The position numbers and the translations under genes were made by a program. The notes beneath the pieces are model-generated. The model did no database searches. It was given only the letters and a program-made list of their open reading frames with translations, and had not been told where the DNA came from. This document shows, one piece after another, positions 49,947 to 59,051 of a stretch of 64,000 nt of DNA; position 1 is the stretch's first letter; each line of letters opens with the position of its first letter. Origin of the DNA: JAWLEP01 sp964553045. Its GTDB lineage: Bacteria > Fermentibacterota > Fermentibacteria > Fermentibacterales > JCC-6. Location: contig CAZKJG010000012.1 in the NCBI GenBank assembly GCA_964553045.1, forward strand, positions 35,033-99,032, given 5' to 3'.

Positions 49947-50647
49947 TCGCCGGAGGCTTCGGTCAGCGGCCTGATAATCCCGGCGGGGGTCTGCGCCCGC
50001 CCCTGGCCCAGGGGGTTGTCGGCCAGTATTCGACAGATGAGATGGGCATCCAGCTCCTTCGGATGGACGCCCAGCACGTTTCCGCCCAGGTCGTTGACGT
50101 CCACCACCGCCGCGGCGCACCCGAACCTCTTCGCCAGCCTGCGGGCCACCCCGCCGGGATCCAGCGGGGACAGGCTCACCGCTCTGTTGAAGGGCGGTAT
50201 GGTGCCCTTGGTGGGACCGTCTATGGAGCGGGCGCAGGGCCCGGCCACCCTGTAGAAGTCACCCCGCCGGCCCACCAGCCTGCCCAGGGCGCCGGCACAG
50301 GCGGCCAGCAGTATCCTGGGCACGCCGCACTCGTCCAGGGCCGCCTGCATGGTCTCGGGCATTCCCAGGCCTATTCCCGCAGGCGTCCTGGTCACGTATC
50401 CAGACAGGAGCCGGGCCAGCCGGCCTGGCCTCACCTCTCCCTCGTCCAGCAGGTAGTAGCGGCCCTGGCTGGCCCCCACCGCCTTCTCGCTGACGAAGAG
50501 AATGTCATCGTCGCAGAGGGTCTCCCCGGAGGCCAGCAGCCCCTCCTCCAGCGCGCAGGTCAGGCTGTCTCCGCGGAGTATAAGCCTGGTGCGCAACGGA
50601 ATGCGCAGGTACTCTTCACCGTCGACCTTTATGCTGCGGTGTTCCAT
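49943..50647 (-). CDS. CofE-like F420-0:gamma-glutamyl ligase family protein
   Basis: A 234-residue protein with IPLRTRLILRGDSL, DDDILFVSEKAVGASQG, SGYVTRTPAGIGL, and VVDVNDLGGNVLG. These are features of the CofE/FbiB-N family, which adds glutamate to coenzyme F420-0 using GTP. No other F420 genes (cofC, cofD, cofG, cofH) are in the window, so another small-molecule ligase role is possible. Divergent from the creatininase-ABC operon, 70 bases apart. Confidence 0.75.
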   Translation of the reverse strand: MEHRSIKVDGEEYLRIPLRTRLILRGDSLTCALEEGLLASGETLCDDDILFVSEKAVGASQGRYYLLDEGEVRPGRLARLLSGYVTRTPAGIGLGMPETMQAALDECGVPRILLAACAGALGRLVGRRGDFYRVAGPCARSIDGPTKGTIPPFNRAVSLSPLDPGGVARRLAKRFGCAAAVVDVNDLGGNVLGVHPKELDAHLICRILADNPLGQGRAQTPAGIIRPLTEASGD

Positions 50648-50717
50648 GCCCTATAATCCCTTCCTAGGGGGCGTATATGACCCGCCCGCGGCCCGCGGGC
50701 AAGCCTGGAGGTAACCG

Positions 50718-51437
50718 ATGGACCTGGCCTCGATGACCAGCGGTGACGTAGAGCGCTACCTGGAGCGGCGGAGCACGGTGGCCCTGCCGGCGGGCAGCAC
50801 CGAGCAGCACGGGGAGATGGCCCGGCTGGGATGTGACGCCCTGGTGGCGGAGTCAGTCTGCCGTCTGGCCTGCGAGCGCAGCGGCACCGTAATGGCCCCC
50901 GTGCTCTCCTATGGGATGTCCGACGGCCACCTGGGCTTCGCCGGTACCGTGAGCCTCGCCCCCATGACCATGGCCGCGGTGGTGCGGGACGTGGCCTCTT
51001 CGCTGGCCTCCTCCGGCTTCGGCAGGATATTCGTCTTCAGCGCCCACGGGGGAAACAGGGGACCGGCCCTTACCGGGCTGTACGAGGCGGCCCGTGAATG
51101 TCCGGAAGCGTACATGCGCTACCTCAGCTACTGGGAGCTGCCGGGGGCGGCGGAGCTGGAGGAGGACCTATTTGCGGGGGGAAGCGGCTTCCACGCCACA
51201 GCATCCGAGGTGTCGATGCTCATGCACCTGCGGCCGGACTTCCGGCCACGGGCCCCGTCCAGTCCCGTGATGGACATGCCGCGGCGGGGCGAGGTGGTGG
51301 GCGCGGCGCAGTGGCGCCGGAGGTTCCCCGAGGGGCCCTGCGGCGTGGACCCCGCACAGGTCTCGGCGGAGAAGGGCCACAGGCTGCTGGAGCACCTGGC
51401 GGACGCCCTGGGCCGACTGCTGGAGGGGCCCGAGTGA
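50718..51437 (+). CDS. Creatininase-family amidohydrolase
   Basis: A 239-residue protein with metal ligands in LPAGSTEQHG, RLGCDALVAE, FSAHGGNRG and FHATASEVS, the creatininase pattern. Family members open lactam or amide bonds (creatinine, formamidopyrimidine; MftE peptide maturation). GGAGG lies before the ATG. Its last codon overlaps the GTG start of the ABC ATPase (GTGA), so it may process a compound that the exporter moves; this is inference. Confidence 0.85.
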   Translation: MDLASMTSGDVERYLERRSTVALPAGSTEQHGEMARLGCDALVAESVCRLACERSGTVMAPVLSYGMSDGHLGFAGTVSLAPMTMAAVVRDVASSLASSGFGRIFVFSAHGGNRGPALTGLYEAARECPEAYMRYLSYWELPGAAELEEDLFAGGSGFHATASEVSMLMHLRPDFRPRAPSSPVMDMPRRGEVVGAAQWRRRFPEGPCGVDPAQVSAEKGHRLLEHLADALGRLLEGPE

Positions 51438-52318
51438 CGGAGGCCGCCGTATCCGTAGAGGGCCTTCAGGTAGACTACGGCCGAGTAAGGGCCCTGGACG
51501 GCCTGGACATGCGGGTTCCCGCCGGAGGCGTCACCGGGCTGCTGGGCCGCAACGGCGCCGGCAAGACCACCACCATTCGCGCCATACTGGGGCTGGTACG
51601 GCCCCGGGAGGGTGAGGTCCGCGTTCTGGGCTCGTCCCCGTCCCGCGGCACCAGGGGGCGCACCTCGGTCCTCTTCGCCGAGCACGGCCTGGTTCCGGAG
51701 ATGACACTGATGGAGAATCTGGTCTGCTGGGGCATGATCAACTCCCTGGGCCACTCCGAGGCCCGGTCCCGGGCGGAGGCCGTGCTCCACACGCTGGGTA
51801 CGCTGCACTCCGCCGGGCAGCCGGTGCGGGAGCTCTCCTCGGGAAACAGGAGGCTGGCCGGGCTGGCGCGGGCCTTCATGCTGCCCCGGGACCTGGTGCT
51901 GCTGGACGAGCCCACGGCATCGCTGGACCCTGTGCGGGCTGAGGAGATACGGGCCGGCATCCGCGAATTGGCCGGGCGCTCGGCCGTGCTGCTGTCCACT
52001 CACAACCTGGTGGAGGCGGAGGAGCTCTGCGACCGGGTGGTGATCATCCACAACGGACGCAGGCTGGCCGGCGGCACCCCGGAGGAGCTCTCCGAGCCCG
52101 GCGACGTGCACCTGGTGAGGACCGAGTCAGGCAGCGCGCTGTTCCGGGGAGAGCGGTACCGGCCCGACCGCAAGGGCTTCGTGCGGCTGGCCTCCGGGGT
52201 GTCGGCGGCGGACACCCTGGCCGAGCTCCTTCGGGAGGGCAACCGGGTGGTGGAGTTCCGACCGGAGCGGAAGTCCCTCTCGCAGACCTTCCTGGAGCTG
52301 GCGGAGGAGGAGTCGTGA
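51434..52318 (+). CDS. ABC-2-type transporter ATPase
   Basis: Start GTG (GTGA overlap). The 294-residue product has Walker A GRNGAGKTT, signature LSSGNRR (LSGGQ changed), Walker B VLLDEPTASLD and H-switch STHN. A C-terminal extension of about 70 residues follows. This fits the NatA-like or CcmA-like ATPases of ABC-2 exporters, paired with the next gene (GTGA overlap). It probably exports a lipid, drug or peptide-like compound. Confidence 0.85.
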   Translation: MTEAAVSVEGLQVDYGRVRALDGLDMRVPAGGVTGLLGRNGAGKTTTIRAILGLVRPREGEVRVLGSSPSRGTRGRTSVLFAEHGLVPEMTLMENLVCWGMINSLGHSEARSRAEAVLHTLGTLHSAGQPVRELSSGNRRLAGLARAFMLPRDLVLLDEPTASLDPVRAEEIRAGIRELAGRSAVLLSTHNLVEAEELCDRVVIIHNGRRLAGGTPEELSEPGDVHLVRTESGSALFRGERYRPDRKGFVRLASGVSAADTLAELLREGNRVVEFRPERKSLSQTFLELAEEES

Positions 52319-53031
52319 CCGCCGGACTGACACTTCGTGAGATGTACCACACCGCACGCTCGATGGGGAGGGCGGGCCTGGTCCGCTTCCTCCTTGTCTA
52401 CGTGGGGCTGCTGGGCGTAGTGATCCCGCTGCAGATCACCATTCCGGAAGTCTCCATAATGATATTCGGCCTGCTGCCCCTGTACATAGCCGGGCCCGCC
52501 GGGGTGGACGCCTTCGCCGGGGAGCGCGACCGGTCCACGCTGGAGACCCTGCTGGCGTCTCCCGTCTCTCCCGGCCAGCTTCTGGCGGGCAAGCTCTCCT
52601 TCTGCGCCGGGTTCGCCCTGCTGGCGTCCTGGGTCGCCATGGGGGCCTTCTCCCTGATCTCAGCGCTCTCGGGCAGGCCTCTGCCCGGGCCTGCGCCCTA
52701 CCTGGCGGCGCTTGCCCTGGGGGTTCTCACCGCCGTCCTCAGCGGTCTGGCGGGCATGACCGTCTCACTGGGCGCCAGGTCCGCCAGGAGCTCGCAGCAG
52801 TGGTACTCCCTGGTGCTGGTGGCGGTGGCCGTGGGCCTGCCGCTTCTGGTCAGCCGGGCCGTTCCCCACGTCCCCCCCGGGGTCCGCACGGCGGTGGTCT
52901 CCGCCTTCGATGCCGGCTGGTTCTCGGCCGGCTCTCTGGGGGTGGCCGCGGCTCTGCTTTCGGCCATAGCGATCCTGGGGCTGAGGCTGGCAGTGAGGAT
53001 GAGACGGCTCTGGGTCCTGAACGGAGGATAG
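52315..53031 (+). CDS. ABC-2-type transporter permease
   Basis: Start GTG, four-base overlap with the ATPase stop. The 238-residue product has six transmembrane helices and VDAFAGERDRSTLETLLASPVSPGQLLAGK, a cytoplasmic loop typical of ABC-2 permeases (GERExxTLExLLxxPxxxxxxxxGK). With the ATPase it forms an exporter; the substrate is not readable. The CutA gene follows two bases downstream. Confidence 0.85.
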   Translation: MTAGLTLREMYHTARSMGRAGLVRFLLVYVGLLGVVIPLQITIPEVSIMIFGLLPLYIAGPAGVDAFAGERDRSTLETLLASPVSPGQLLAGKLSFCAGFALLASWVAMGAFSLISALSGRPLPGPAPYLAALALGVLTAVLSGLAGMTVSLGARSARSSQQWYSLVLVAVAVGLPLLVSRAVPHVPPGVRTAVVSAFDAGWFSAGSLGVAAALLSAIAILGLRLAVRMRRLWVLNGG

Positions 53032-53033
53032 CC

Positions 53034-53357
53034 ATGGACAACGCCTGTCAGGTACAGACCACCCTTCCGGACCGCTCCACCGCCATGCGCATAGGCCGTG
53101 AGCTCGTGGAGCGCGGGCCCGCCGCCTGCTTCCAGATAGCGGGGCCCATAAACAGCATCTACCGCTGGAAGGGAGAGGTGCGCGGAGAGCGGGAGTGGCT
53201 CTGTCTGATCAAGGTCTCGCAGTCGGCCCACGCCCGGCTGGTGGAGATGCTTCGGAATCTGCACACCTACGAGGTGCCCGAGATACTGACCCTCTCCTGC
53301 CGGGCCGAGGGGGACTATCTCAGCTGGATGGAGGAGTCGGCCCACCAGGAGGAGTAG
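53034..53357 (+). CDS. cutA: CutA1-family protein
   Basis: A 107-residue CutA1: VQTTLPDRSTAMRIGRELVERGPAACFQI, IYRWKGEVRGEREWLCLIK and YEVPEILTLS. CutA1 is a stable trimer once linked to copper tolerance, although its true function is debated. It is the last gene of the creatininase operon. The Cys-Phe-Gln-Ile stretch replaces the usual Ala-Cys-Ala/Val-N-Ile core sequence. Confidence 0.9.
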   Translation: MDNACQVQTTLPDRSTAMRIGRELVERGPAACFQIAGPINSIYRWKGEVRGEREWLCLIKVSQSAHARLVEMLRNLHTYEVPEILTLSCRAEGDYLSWMEESAHQEE

Positions 53358-53373
53358 CGGAAGACCCTTCCCC

Positions 53374-53416
53374 TTGACATCGTAGCCCTTCGCCTTAAAT
53401 TAGGAATACAGATTCC
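53374..53416 (+). promoter_or_regulatory. Promoter and operator of the Rrf2-hcp genes
   Basis: TTGACA (53374) and TAAATT (53396) with a 16-base spacer form a good promoter 42 bases before the Rrf2 start. Just after the -10, GGAAT-ACAG-ATTCC (53403-53416) is a perfect 5-4-5 palindrome overlapping the likely start of transcription. This is where an Rrf2-type repressor would bind and repress itself and hcp. Confidence 0.6.
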
Positions 53417-53437
53417 GAATACCGAAAAGGAGGCTGC

Positions 53438-53878
53438 ATGTCCAATCCACTGAAGTTCAGCGAGGCCGCAAACCTGGCCGTCCACGCCTGCGCCTTTCTG
53501 GCCGCAGGCGGCGGGAGGATGAGCGCGGGAAGGCTGGCGGAGCTGATGAACGTATCGCAGAGCCACCTTGCGAAGGTGCTGCAGAGGCTGGCCGCAGAAG
53601 GCCTGCTGGAGTCGACCAGGGGCGCCACCGGGGGTTTCCGGCTGGCCCGCCCGGCACGGGAGCTGACCCTGCTGGAGCTGGTGGAAACGGTAGACGGCCC
53701 GCTGGACGAGGGGGGCTGTCTTCTGGGAAAGCCCGTCTGCGGCCGCGATTCCTGCCTCTTCACGGACCTGATGGAGAGGACGGGGAGCCTGGTCAGGGGC
53801 AGGCTGGAAGGGGTCAGCATGGCGGAGTTCACACGCGAGATGCCCGGTTTCGGCAGAACCGGAAAGAAGGAGGCATAG
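53438..53878 (+). CDS. Rrf2-family transcriptional regulator (NsrR-like)
   Basis: A 146-residue winged-helix regulator: LMNVSQSHLAKVLQRLAAEGLLESTRGATGGFRLAR and a Cys triplet GGCLLGKPVCGRDSC (C-x6-C-x4-C), the pattern that holds an Fe-S cluster in NsrR and IscR. Placed one base before hcp, it probably senses NO or redox state and controls hcp and itself. GAAAAGGAGG precedes the ATG. Confidence 0.85.
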   Translation: MSNPLKFSEAANLAVHACAFLAAGGGRMSAGRLAELMNVSQSHLAKVLQRLAAEGLLESTRGATGGFRLARPARELTLLELVETVDGPLDEGGCLLGKPVCGRDSCLFTDLMERTGSLVRGRLEGVSMAEFTREMPGFGRTGKKEA

Positions 53879-53879
53879 G

Positions 53880-55523
53880 ATGTTCTGTTACCAGTGCGAG
53901 CAGACGGCAAAGGGAGAGGGCTGCACGGTCGGTGGCGTGTGCGGGAAGGACCCCGCCACCGCGGCCATGCAGGACCTTCTGGTCTACGTGTCCAAGGGAA
54001 TCGCCAGGTACGTGGTCCTGGCCGAGGAATTGGGAGTGGACCACAGCGAGGCCGACCGCTTCGTGGTGGAGGCCCTCTTCACCACCGTTACCAACGTGAA
54101 CTTCGCCCCGGAGGTGGTGGAGTCTCTCGTCCGCAGGGGCGCCGACGTACGTCAAGAGCTTCGCAAGGACTACGAGGCAGCCTGCAGAGATGCCGGGACA
54201 GAGCCCTGGCGGCCGGAGGGGCCGGCGGCGTGGCAGCCGCCCGAGTCCGGCGAGGACCTGATGACCGAGGCCGCCGCCATCGGCCTGGAGGAGCGGATGG
54301 TCCGGGAGGGCCGCGATGTCACCGGGCTCAAGGAGCTGATCACCTACGGGCTGAAGGGCTCGGCCGCCTACCTGGACCACGCCCGCATACTGGGCCGGGA
54401 GGACCCTGGGCTCAACCTGTTCATGTCGAATACGCTGGCCTACATCACCGAGGACCATACCGCGGAGGAGCTCTTCGCCAAGGCCCTGGAGGTGGGTGAG
54501 AAGAACCTGAAGGTCATGGAGCTGCTGGACGCGGCGAACACCGGAGCCTACGGACACCCCGAGCCCACTCAGGTCCGGGTGACCCCCGTGAAGGGCAAGG
54601 CCATAGTGGTTTCCGGCCACGACCTCAAGGACCTGGCCGAGCTGCTGGAGCAGACCGAGGGCACCGGGATCAACGTCTACACCCACGGCGAGATGCTGCC
54701 CTGCAACGCCTACCCGGAGCTGAAAAAATACGACCACCTGGTGGGCAACTACGGAGGTGCCTGGCAGGAACAGCAGAGGGAGTTCGAGGAGTTCCCCGGG
54801 GCCATACTCATGACCACCAACTGCATCCAGAAGCCCCGGGAGAGCTACAAAGACAGGATCTTCACCACCGACCTGGTCCGCTGGCCCGGAGTGGAGCACA
54901 TCGAGGGGTACGACTTCTCCCCCGTCATCGAGAAGGCAAGGGAGCTTCCGGGCTTCCCCGAGGACGCCCCGGAGAAGCGGATTCCCATCGGCTTTGCCCG
55001 CAACGCCGTTCTCTCCGTGGCGGACAGGGTGATCGAAGCGGTCAAGGCCGGCGACATACGCCACTTCTTCCTCATAGGCGGCTGCGATGGGGCGAAGAGC
55101 GGCCGCAACTACTACACGGAGCTGGCGGAGAAGGTCCCCGAGGACTGCGTGATACTGACGCTGGCCTGCGGCAAGTACCGATTCAACAAGCTTGAGTTCG
55201 GCGACATCGGCGGCATTCCCAGGCTGCTGGACTGCGGGCAGTGCAACGATGCCCACTCGGCCATAGCCATCGCCGGAGCCCTGGCCGATGCCTTCGATGT
55301 GGGCGTGAACGACCTGCCTCTGTCGCTGATACTGTCCTGGTACGAGCAGAAGGCGGTGACCATACTGCTGTCCCTTCTGCACCTGGGAATCCGCGACATG
55401 AAGCTGGGCCCCAGCATGCCCGCCTTCCTCACCCCCATGGCGGTGGACGTGCTGGTGGACAGGTTCGGCATAGCTCCCGTATCCACCCCGGAGGCCGACC
55501 TGGCGGAGGCGCTGGAGAAATAG
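53880..55523 (+). CDS. hcp: Hybrid-cluster protein (hydroxylamine reductase type)
   Basis: A 547-residue cytoplasmic protein with Cys3-x2-Cys6-x8-Cys15-x5-Cys21 at the N-terminus, the 4Fe-4S motif of class 1 Hcp from anaerobes (class 2 has a longer spacing). SGHDLKDLAELLEQT, YTHGEMLPCNAYPEL, GGCDGAK and the hybrid-cluster ligands in GQCNDAHSAI are typical. It reduces NO to N2O or hydroxylamine and protects from nitrosative stress. The upstream Rrf2 gene is its likely regulator. Confidence 0.95.
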   Translation: MFCYQCEQTAKGEGCTVGGVCGKDPATAAMQDLLVYVSKGIARYVVLAEELGVDHSEADRFVVEALFTTVTNVNFAPEVVESLVRRGADVRQELRKDYEAACRDAGTEPWRPEGPAAWQPPESGEDLMTEAAAIGLEERMVREGRDVTGLKELITYGLKGSAAYLDHARILGREDPGLNLFMSNTLAYITEDHTAEELFAKALEVGEKNLKVMELLDAANTGAYGHPEPTQVRVTPVKGKAIVVSGHDLKDLAELLEQTEGTGINVYTHGEMLPCNAYPELKKYDHLVGNYGGAWQEQQREFEEFPGAILMTTNCIQKPRESYKDRIFTTDLVRWPGVEHIEGYDFSPVIEKARELPGFPEDAPEKRIPIGFARNAVLSVADRVIEAVKAGDIRHFFLIGGCDGAKSGRNYYTELAEKVPEDCVILTLACGKYRFNKLEFGDIGGIPRLLDCGQCNDAHSAIAIAGALADAFDVGVNDLPLSLILSWYEQKAVTILLSLLHLGIRDMKLGPSMPAFLTPMAVDVLVDRFGIAPVSTPEADLAEALEK

Positions 55524-55578
55524 GCACTACCGTGACAGCATGGCGGGCGGCGGCCGCCGCCCGCCGGAAGGGAGAGCG

Positions 55579-55902
55579 ATGCATATGAAGGCCATAGACG
55601 CAGACGCCGCACCCCGCAAGGAGAACCCCCACAGAGTAGATGCCCGGGTGCTCAGCAGCTCCCCCTACGCGGAGGCCCTGCAGATCAGGCTGGCTTCGGG
55701 GGAGAGGCTGCACCGCCACGTCACCCCGGTGGACGTGCTGTTCTGGGTCTGCCGGGGAACCGGGGTCGTCGAGATCGGTGACGAGGAGCGGGAGGTGGGC
55801 GAGGGCACCCTGGTGGAGAGCCCCAGGGGCATCCCCCACGCCTGGCGCAACGAGTCGGACTCCGAGTTCCGGGTGCTGGTGCTGAAGACGCCGGCGCCCT
55901 AG
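55579..55902 (+). CDS. Small cupin-fold protein
   Basis: The ATG at 55579 follows GGAAGGGAGAG. The 107-residue product is a single cupin: LASGERLHRHVTPVDVLFWVCRGTGVVEIGD (motif 1; metal His) and VGEGTLVESPRGIPHAWRN (motif 2). Such proteins bind a metal and often a sugar or small acid; function here is unknown. It follows hcp by 55 bases and may be co-transcribed. Its stop shares CTAG with the convergent gene. Confidence 0.8.
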   Translation: MHMKAIDADAAPRKENPHRVDARVLSSSPYAEALQIRLASGERLHRHVTPVDVLFWVCRGTGVVEIGDEEREVGEGTLVESPRGIPHAWRNESDSEFRVLVLKTPAP

Positions 55903-56795
55903 GCCGGAGGCGGGCCTCCCCTTCCACGAAGCCCGTGGACCATGGCCCTCCACAGCCAGGGGATGCGTCCCATGCGGCCGGGACGAAGGCTGGCCAGCGT
56001 CTTCAGAAGAGTGCCGGCCCACATCCACAGCACGAAGAAGGCCCTCTGAGCCGGGGTCTGCACATCCGGCGACAGGATGAGCCTGTTGCGGCGGGAACAG
56101 TACTCGGGAAGCCAGGGGGCCTTCCGGCCGCTGCTGGCCTCCACGTGGTGCAGCACGCCCTCCCCCGGAACCAGGTAGACGCCGTGGCCGCTTTTTCCTA
56201 TTCGGCGGCAGAGATCGGCATCCTCGTAGTACATGAAGAGGTCGTCCCGGAAGCCGCCAAGCGCCTCCAGCAGATCGGAGCGGACCATCATCGCGCAGCC
56301 TGACAGCATGTCCACCTCCACCGGCCGGCCGGGCAGGTCGGCACGTGAGGGCCAGCGCCGCTGCTCGTAGCGCATGAGCCACGGCCGCAGGAACCCGCCG
56401 GCGCTCCAGACCTTCTGAGGGTCTTCCGCATGGAGGACGGGGGGCCCTGCGGCGCCGGCGTCCGGCCGGCTTACCATGAGCTCCGCGATGGATGACAGGC
56501 ACCAAGGCGGGAATACGGTGTCGTTGTTCACCACCATGGAAAGCCCCGCGCCGTCGGGGCGGCTCAGCCGGAAGGCCAGGTTCATGCCGGCGGCGAAGCC
56601 CAGGTTCTCTTCGGATCTTTGGTAGCGAAGTCCCGGCGTTTCCAGCGCCCATTTCGGAGCGGGGTCGGGGTGGCCGTTGTCCACCAGCGTGATCCGGACG
56701 GTAACACCCCGGGAGTCCAGAAGTGAGCGGATGCACTGCTCCGTCAGGTCCCACCTGCCGTAGACCACCATCATCACCGAGACGTCAACGGCCAA
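55899..56795 (-). CDS. Family 2 glycosyltransferase (rhamnosyltransferase-like)
   Basis: Start taken as TTG at 56795 after GAAAGGGCGG; this gives the family's opening strand VDVSVMMVVYGRWD (ATG codons inside that strand would cut it). The 298-residue product has ENLGFAAGMNLAF, VVNNDTV (DxD-like), VDMLSGCAMMVR and FMYYEDADLCRR (catalytic ED). It transfers a sugar from a nucleotide donor, probably for surface polysaccharide. A C-terminal hydrophobic segment may attach it to the membrane. Confidence 0.8.
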   Translation of the reverse strand: MAVDVSVMMVVYGRWDLTEQCIRSLLDSRGVTVRITLVDNGHPDPAPKWALETPGLRYQRSEENLGFAAGMNLAFRLSRPDGAGLSMVVNNDTVFPPWCLSSIAELMVSRPDAGAAGPPVLHAEDPQKVWSAGGFLRPWLMRYEQRRWPSRADLPGRPVEVDMLSGCAMMVRSDLLEALGGFRDDLFMYYEDADLCRRIGKSGHGVYLVPGEGVLHHVEASSGRKAPWLPEYCSRRNRLILSPDVQTPAQRAFFVLWMWAGTLLKTLASLRPGRMGRIPWLWRAMVHGLRGRGGPPPA

Positions 56796-56965
56796 TGCAC
56801 ACCGCCCTTTCCGAAGCTGATGGAAGCATACCCAAGCCCGCGGGGAGATCAAAGCTCGGCTTGCAGAAATCCCGGTGCCTGCGCATATCTTTGCCTGTGG
56901 AAGCGTCGTGCAGTATTCCCGTGGAGAGGAAGTAGGCCCTGATACCACAGACGGTTGCCACCTTT

Positions 56966-57862
56966 GTGGAGGACCTGACCGGCGTCGCTGCCGGGCACCA
57001 GGCCAGGATAGCCCTTACAGTGGTCATAGTGGCCGGTCTGTGGGTCGCCCGCAGGGTGGCCTTCAGAGTGATCGGCCGGCGGGTCACCGAGCCCAGGTCT
57101 CGCTTCATCTACCAGCGGACGGCGGGCTATCTGGTTATCCTGCTTGGTCTGATACTGGTGGGAAGGGTATGGCTCAGGGGCTTTTCCAGCCTGGCCACTT
57201 TCCTGGGCCTGGCCTCCGCCGGTATCGCCATAGCTCTCAGGGAGATCATCGCCAATATCGCGGGTTGGTTCTACATCATGCTCCGCCGTCCCTTTTCCCT
57301 GGGTGACAGGATAGAGGTGGGCGGCGCCCGGGGGGACGTTGTGGACATCCGGGTACTGGGCTTCTCACTGCTGGAGGTGGGGAACTGGGTGGCCGCCGAC
57401 CAGAGCACCGGCAGGATAGTGCACGTACCCAACGGGAAGGTCTTCTCCGAGAGCGTAGCCAACTACACCTCCGGGACCCGCCATATATGGGAGGAGGTGG
57501 GCGTTCTGGTTACCTTCGAGAGCGACTGGAGGGCGGCCAGGAAGCTGATGGAGGACATTCTGGAGAAGGTGGTGGAGGACGCCTCGGAGCTCACCGGCAT
57601 GCGGCAGGGGGACGACCGCCGATACCTGATCTACAGGGGGGCTTCCACCCCCATCGTCTACACCAGCGTCGAAGACAGCGGCGTGCTGCTCACCGCCCGC
57701 TTCCCTGTACGGCCAAGGCAGCGTCGGGGCGCGGTGGAGGAATTCTGGGAGGGCATTCTGGACGGCTTCGCCGGGCGGGACGACATCGACTTCGCCTACC
57801 CCACCACACGCTTCTACGACAACGTCGCCGAGGGCAAGCCCGGCACTCTCAGGAAGGACTGA
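56966..57862 (+). CDS. MscS-type mechanosensitive channel
   Basis: About 298 residues from GTG 56966. The in-frame codons CTG 56939 and ATA 56942 come after GAGAGGAAG and may be the true start, adding eight or nine residues. Three transmembrane helices are visible, with the pore-lining SAGIAIALREIIANIAGWF, then the beta domain (FSLGDRIEVGGARGDVVDIRVLG, VHVPNGKVF) and the C-terminal domain. It opens when turgor rises. It is intact, unlike the fragment at 44001. Confidence 0.85.
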   Translation: MEDLTGVAAGHQARIALTVVIVAGLWVARRVAFRVIGRRVTEPRSRFIYQRTAGYLVILLGLILVGRVWLRGFSSLATFLGLASAGIAIALREIIANIAGWFYIMLRRPFSLGDRIEVGGARGDVVDIRVLGFSLLEVGNWVAADQSTGRIVHVPNGKVFSESVANYTSGTRHIWEEVGVLVTFESDWRAARKLMEDILEKVVEDASELTGMRQGDDRRYLIYRGASTPIVYTSVEDSGVLLTARFPVRPRQRRGAVEEFWEGILDGFAGRDDIDFAYPTTRFYDNVAEGKPGTLRKD

Positions 57863-57864
57863 CC

Positions 57865-59022
57865 TCAGGATTCCAGCGCCCGGCCGAGGTCCTCCGCCAG
57901 GTCATGGGAGCTCTCGATTCCCACAGCCACCCGTATCAGGGAGTCGGATATGCCCGTCTCCCGCCGCTCCTCGGGGCTCAGCCCGGCGTGCGATGTGTTG
58001 CATGGCCGTGACAGGAGCGTCTCCACCCCTCCCAGGCTGGTGGCCACGTAGGGCAGTCTGACCGCACGCAGGAACCTCTGCGCCATCTCCGCCCCGCCCC
58101 GGGGCCGGAAGCTGAGCACGCCTCCGCAGCCGTCCAGGTTCTCGCGGGCGTTGGCGTAGGACGGGTCTTCGGCCAGGCCGGGGTAGTGGACTCGCTCCAC
58201 GCTCTCGTGGCCCTGGAGGAATTCGGCCAGCGCCTGGGCGTTTGCATTCTGTCTGGCCACTCTCAGTCCCAGCGTCTTCATTCCCCTGTGAAGCAGGAAG
58301 CAGGCGTGGGGATCGAGGCACCCGCCGAGGTCGACAAGGGCATCCTCCACCCTCCCGACGAGATCGGATCGGCCCGCAACCGCCCCCGCCACCAGGTCGG
58401 AGTGGCCCCCCAGGTACTTCGAGCAGCTCTCCACGCAGAGGTCGAAGCCCCGATCGGCCGGCCTGTAGTTCATCGGGCTGGCGAAGGTGTTGTCGACCAG
58501 CGACAACAGTCCATGCTCCCCGGCGAACTCGGCCGTATCCCCGAGCCTTCCCACCCTGACCAGCGGGTTGGAGATGGTCTCCACCATCAGCATCCTCGTC
58601 CGGCGGTGCAGGCTGCTCTTCCAGCCGGAAGGGTCGGTTCCGTCCACGAAGTCCACGGCGATGCCAATTCGGGACACCGCCCCGGCCAGCAGGCTGCGGG
58701 TGCCGCCGTAGAGGCTGCGCTGGACCATCAGGTGGTCCCCGGGCTTCAGCAGGGCCAGCAGCGTGGTGGAGATGGCGGCCATGCCGCTCGAGGTGACCAG
58801 TGCCCTCTCCGCCCTCTCCACGACGGCCAGCTTGCGGTTAAGCGCCACGTGGTTGGGCGTGTTGCTCAGGCGTCCGTACCTCAGGTCTCCCTCGTCTTCG
58901 GTGCCCGTGTACTGGTAGGTCGAGGACTGGAATACGGGTATGGTGACGGCCCCCTCCACCGGAGGGTCGGGCTCGCCGGCGTGCACCAGCTCGGTGTCCA
59001 GCCGGTAGCTTTCGCGGGTCAT
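57865..59022 (-). CDS. Cys/Met-metabolism PLP enzyme (cystathionine gamma-synthase/lyase type)
   Basis: The 385-residue cytoplasmic enzyme has FQSSTYQYTG, YGRLSNTPN, SSGMAAISTTLLALL, VDNTFASP, and the PLP-Lys in SCSKYLGGHSDL. It belongs with cystathionine synthase/lyase and methionine-gamma-lyase proteins, which act on sulfur amino acids; which reaction is not readable from sequence. GGAAGGAG precedes the ATG. It meets the MscS gene tail-to-tail. Confidence 0.85.
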   Translation of the reverse strand: MTRESYRLDTELVHAGEPDPPVEGAVTIPVFQSSTYQYTGTEDEGDLRYGRLSNTPNHVALNRKLAVVERAERALVTSSGMAAISTTLLALLKPGDHLMVQRSLYGGTRSLLAGAVSRIGIAVDFVDGTDPSGWKSSLHRRTRMLMVETISNPLVRVGRLGDTAEFAGEHGLLSLVDNTFASPMNYRPADRGFDLCVESCSKYLGGHSDLVAGAVAGRSDLVGRVEDALVDLGGCLDPHACFLLHRGMKTLGLRVARQNANAQALAEFLQGHESVERVHYPGLAEDPSYANARENLDGCGGVLSFRPRGGAEMAQRFLRAVRLPYVATSLGGVETLLSRPCNTSHAGLSPEERRETGISDSLIRVAVGIESSHDLAEDLGRALES

Positions 59023-59051
59023 GGTTTCTCCTTCCTTGCGGTCCCGAACGC

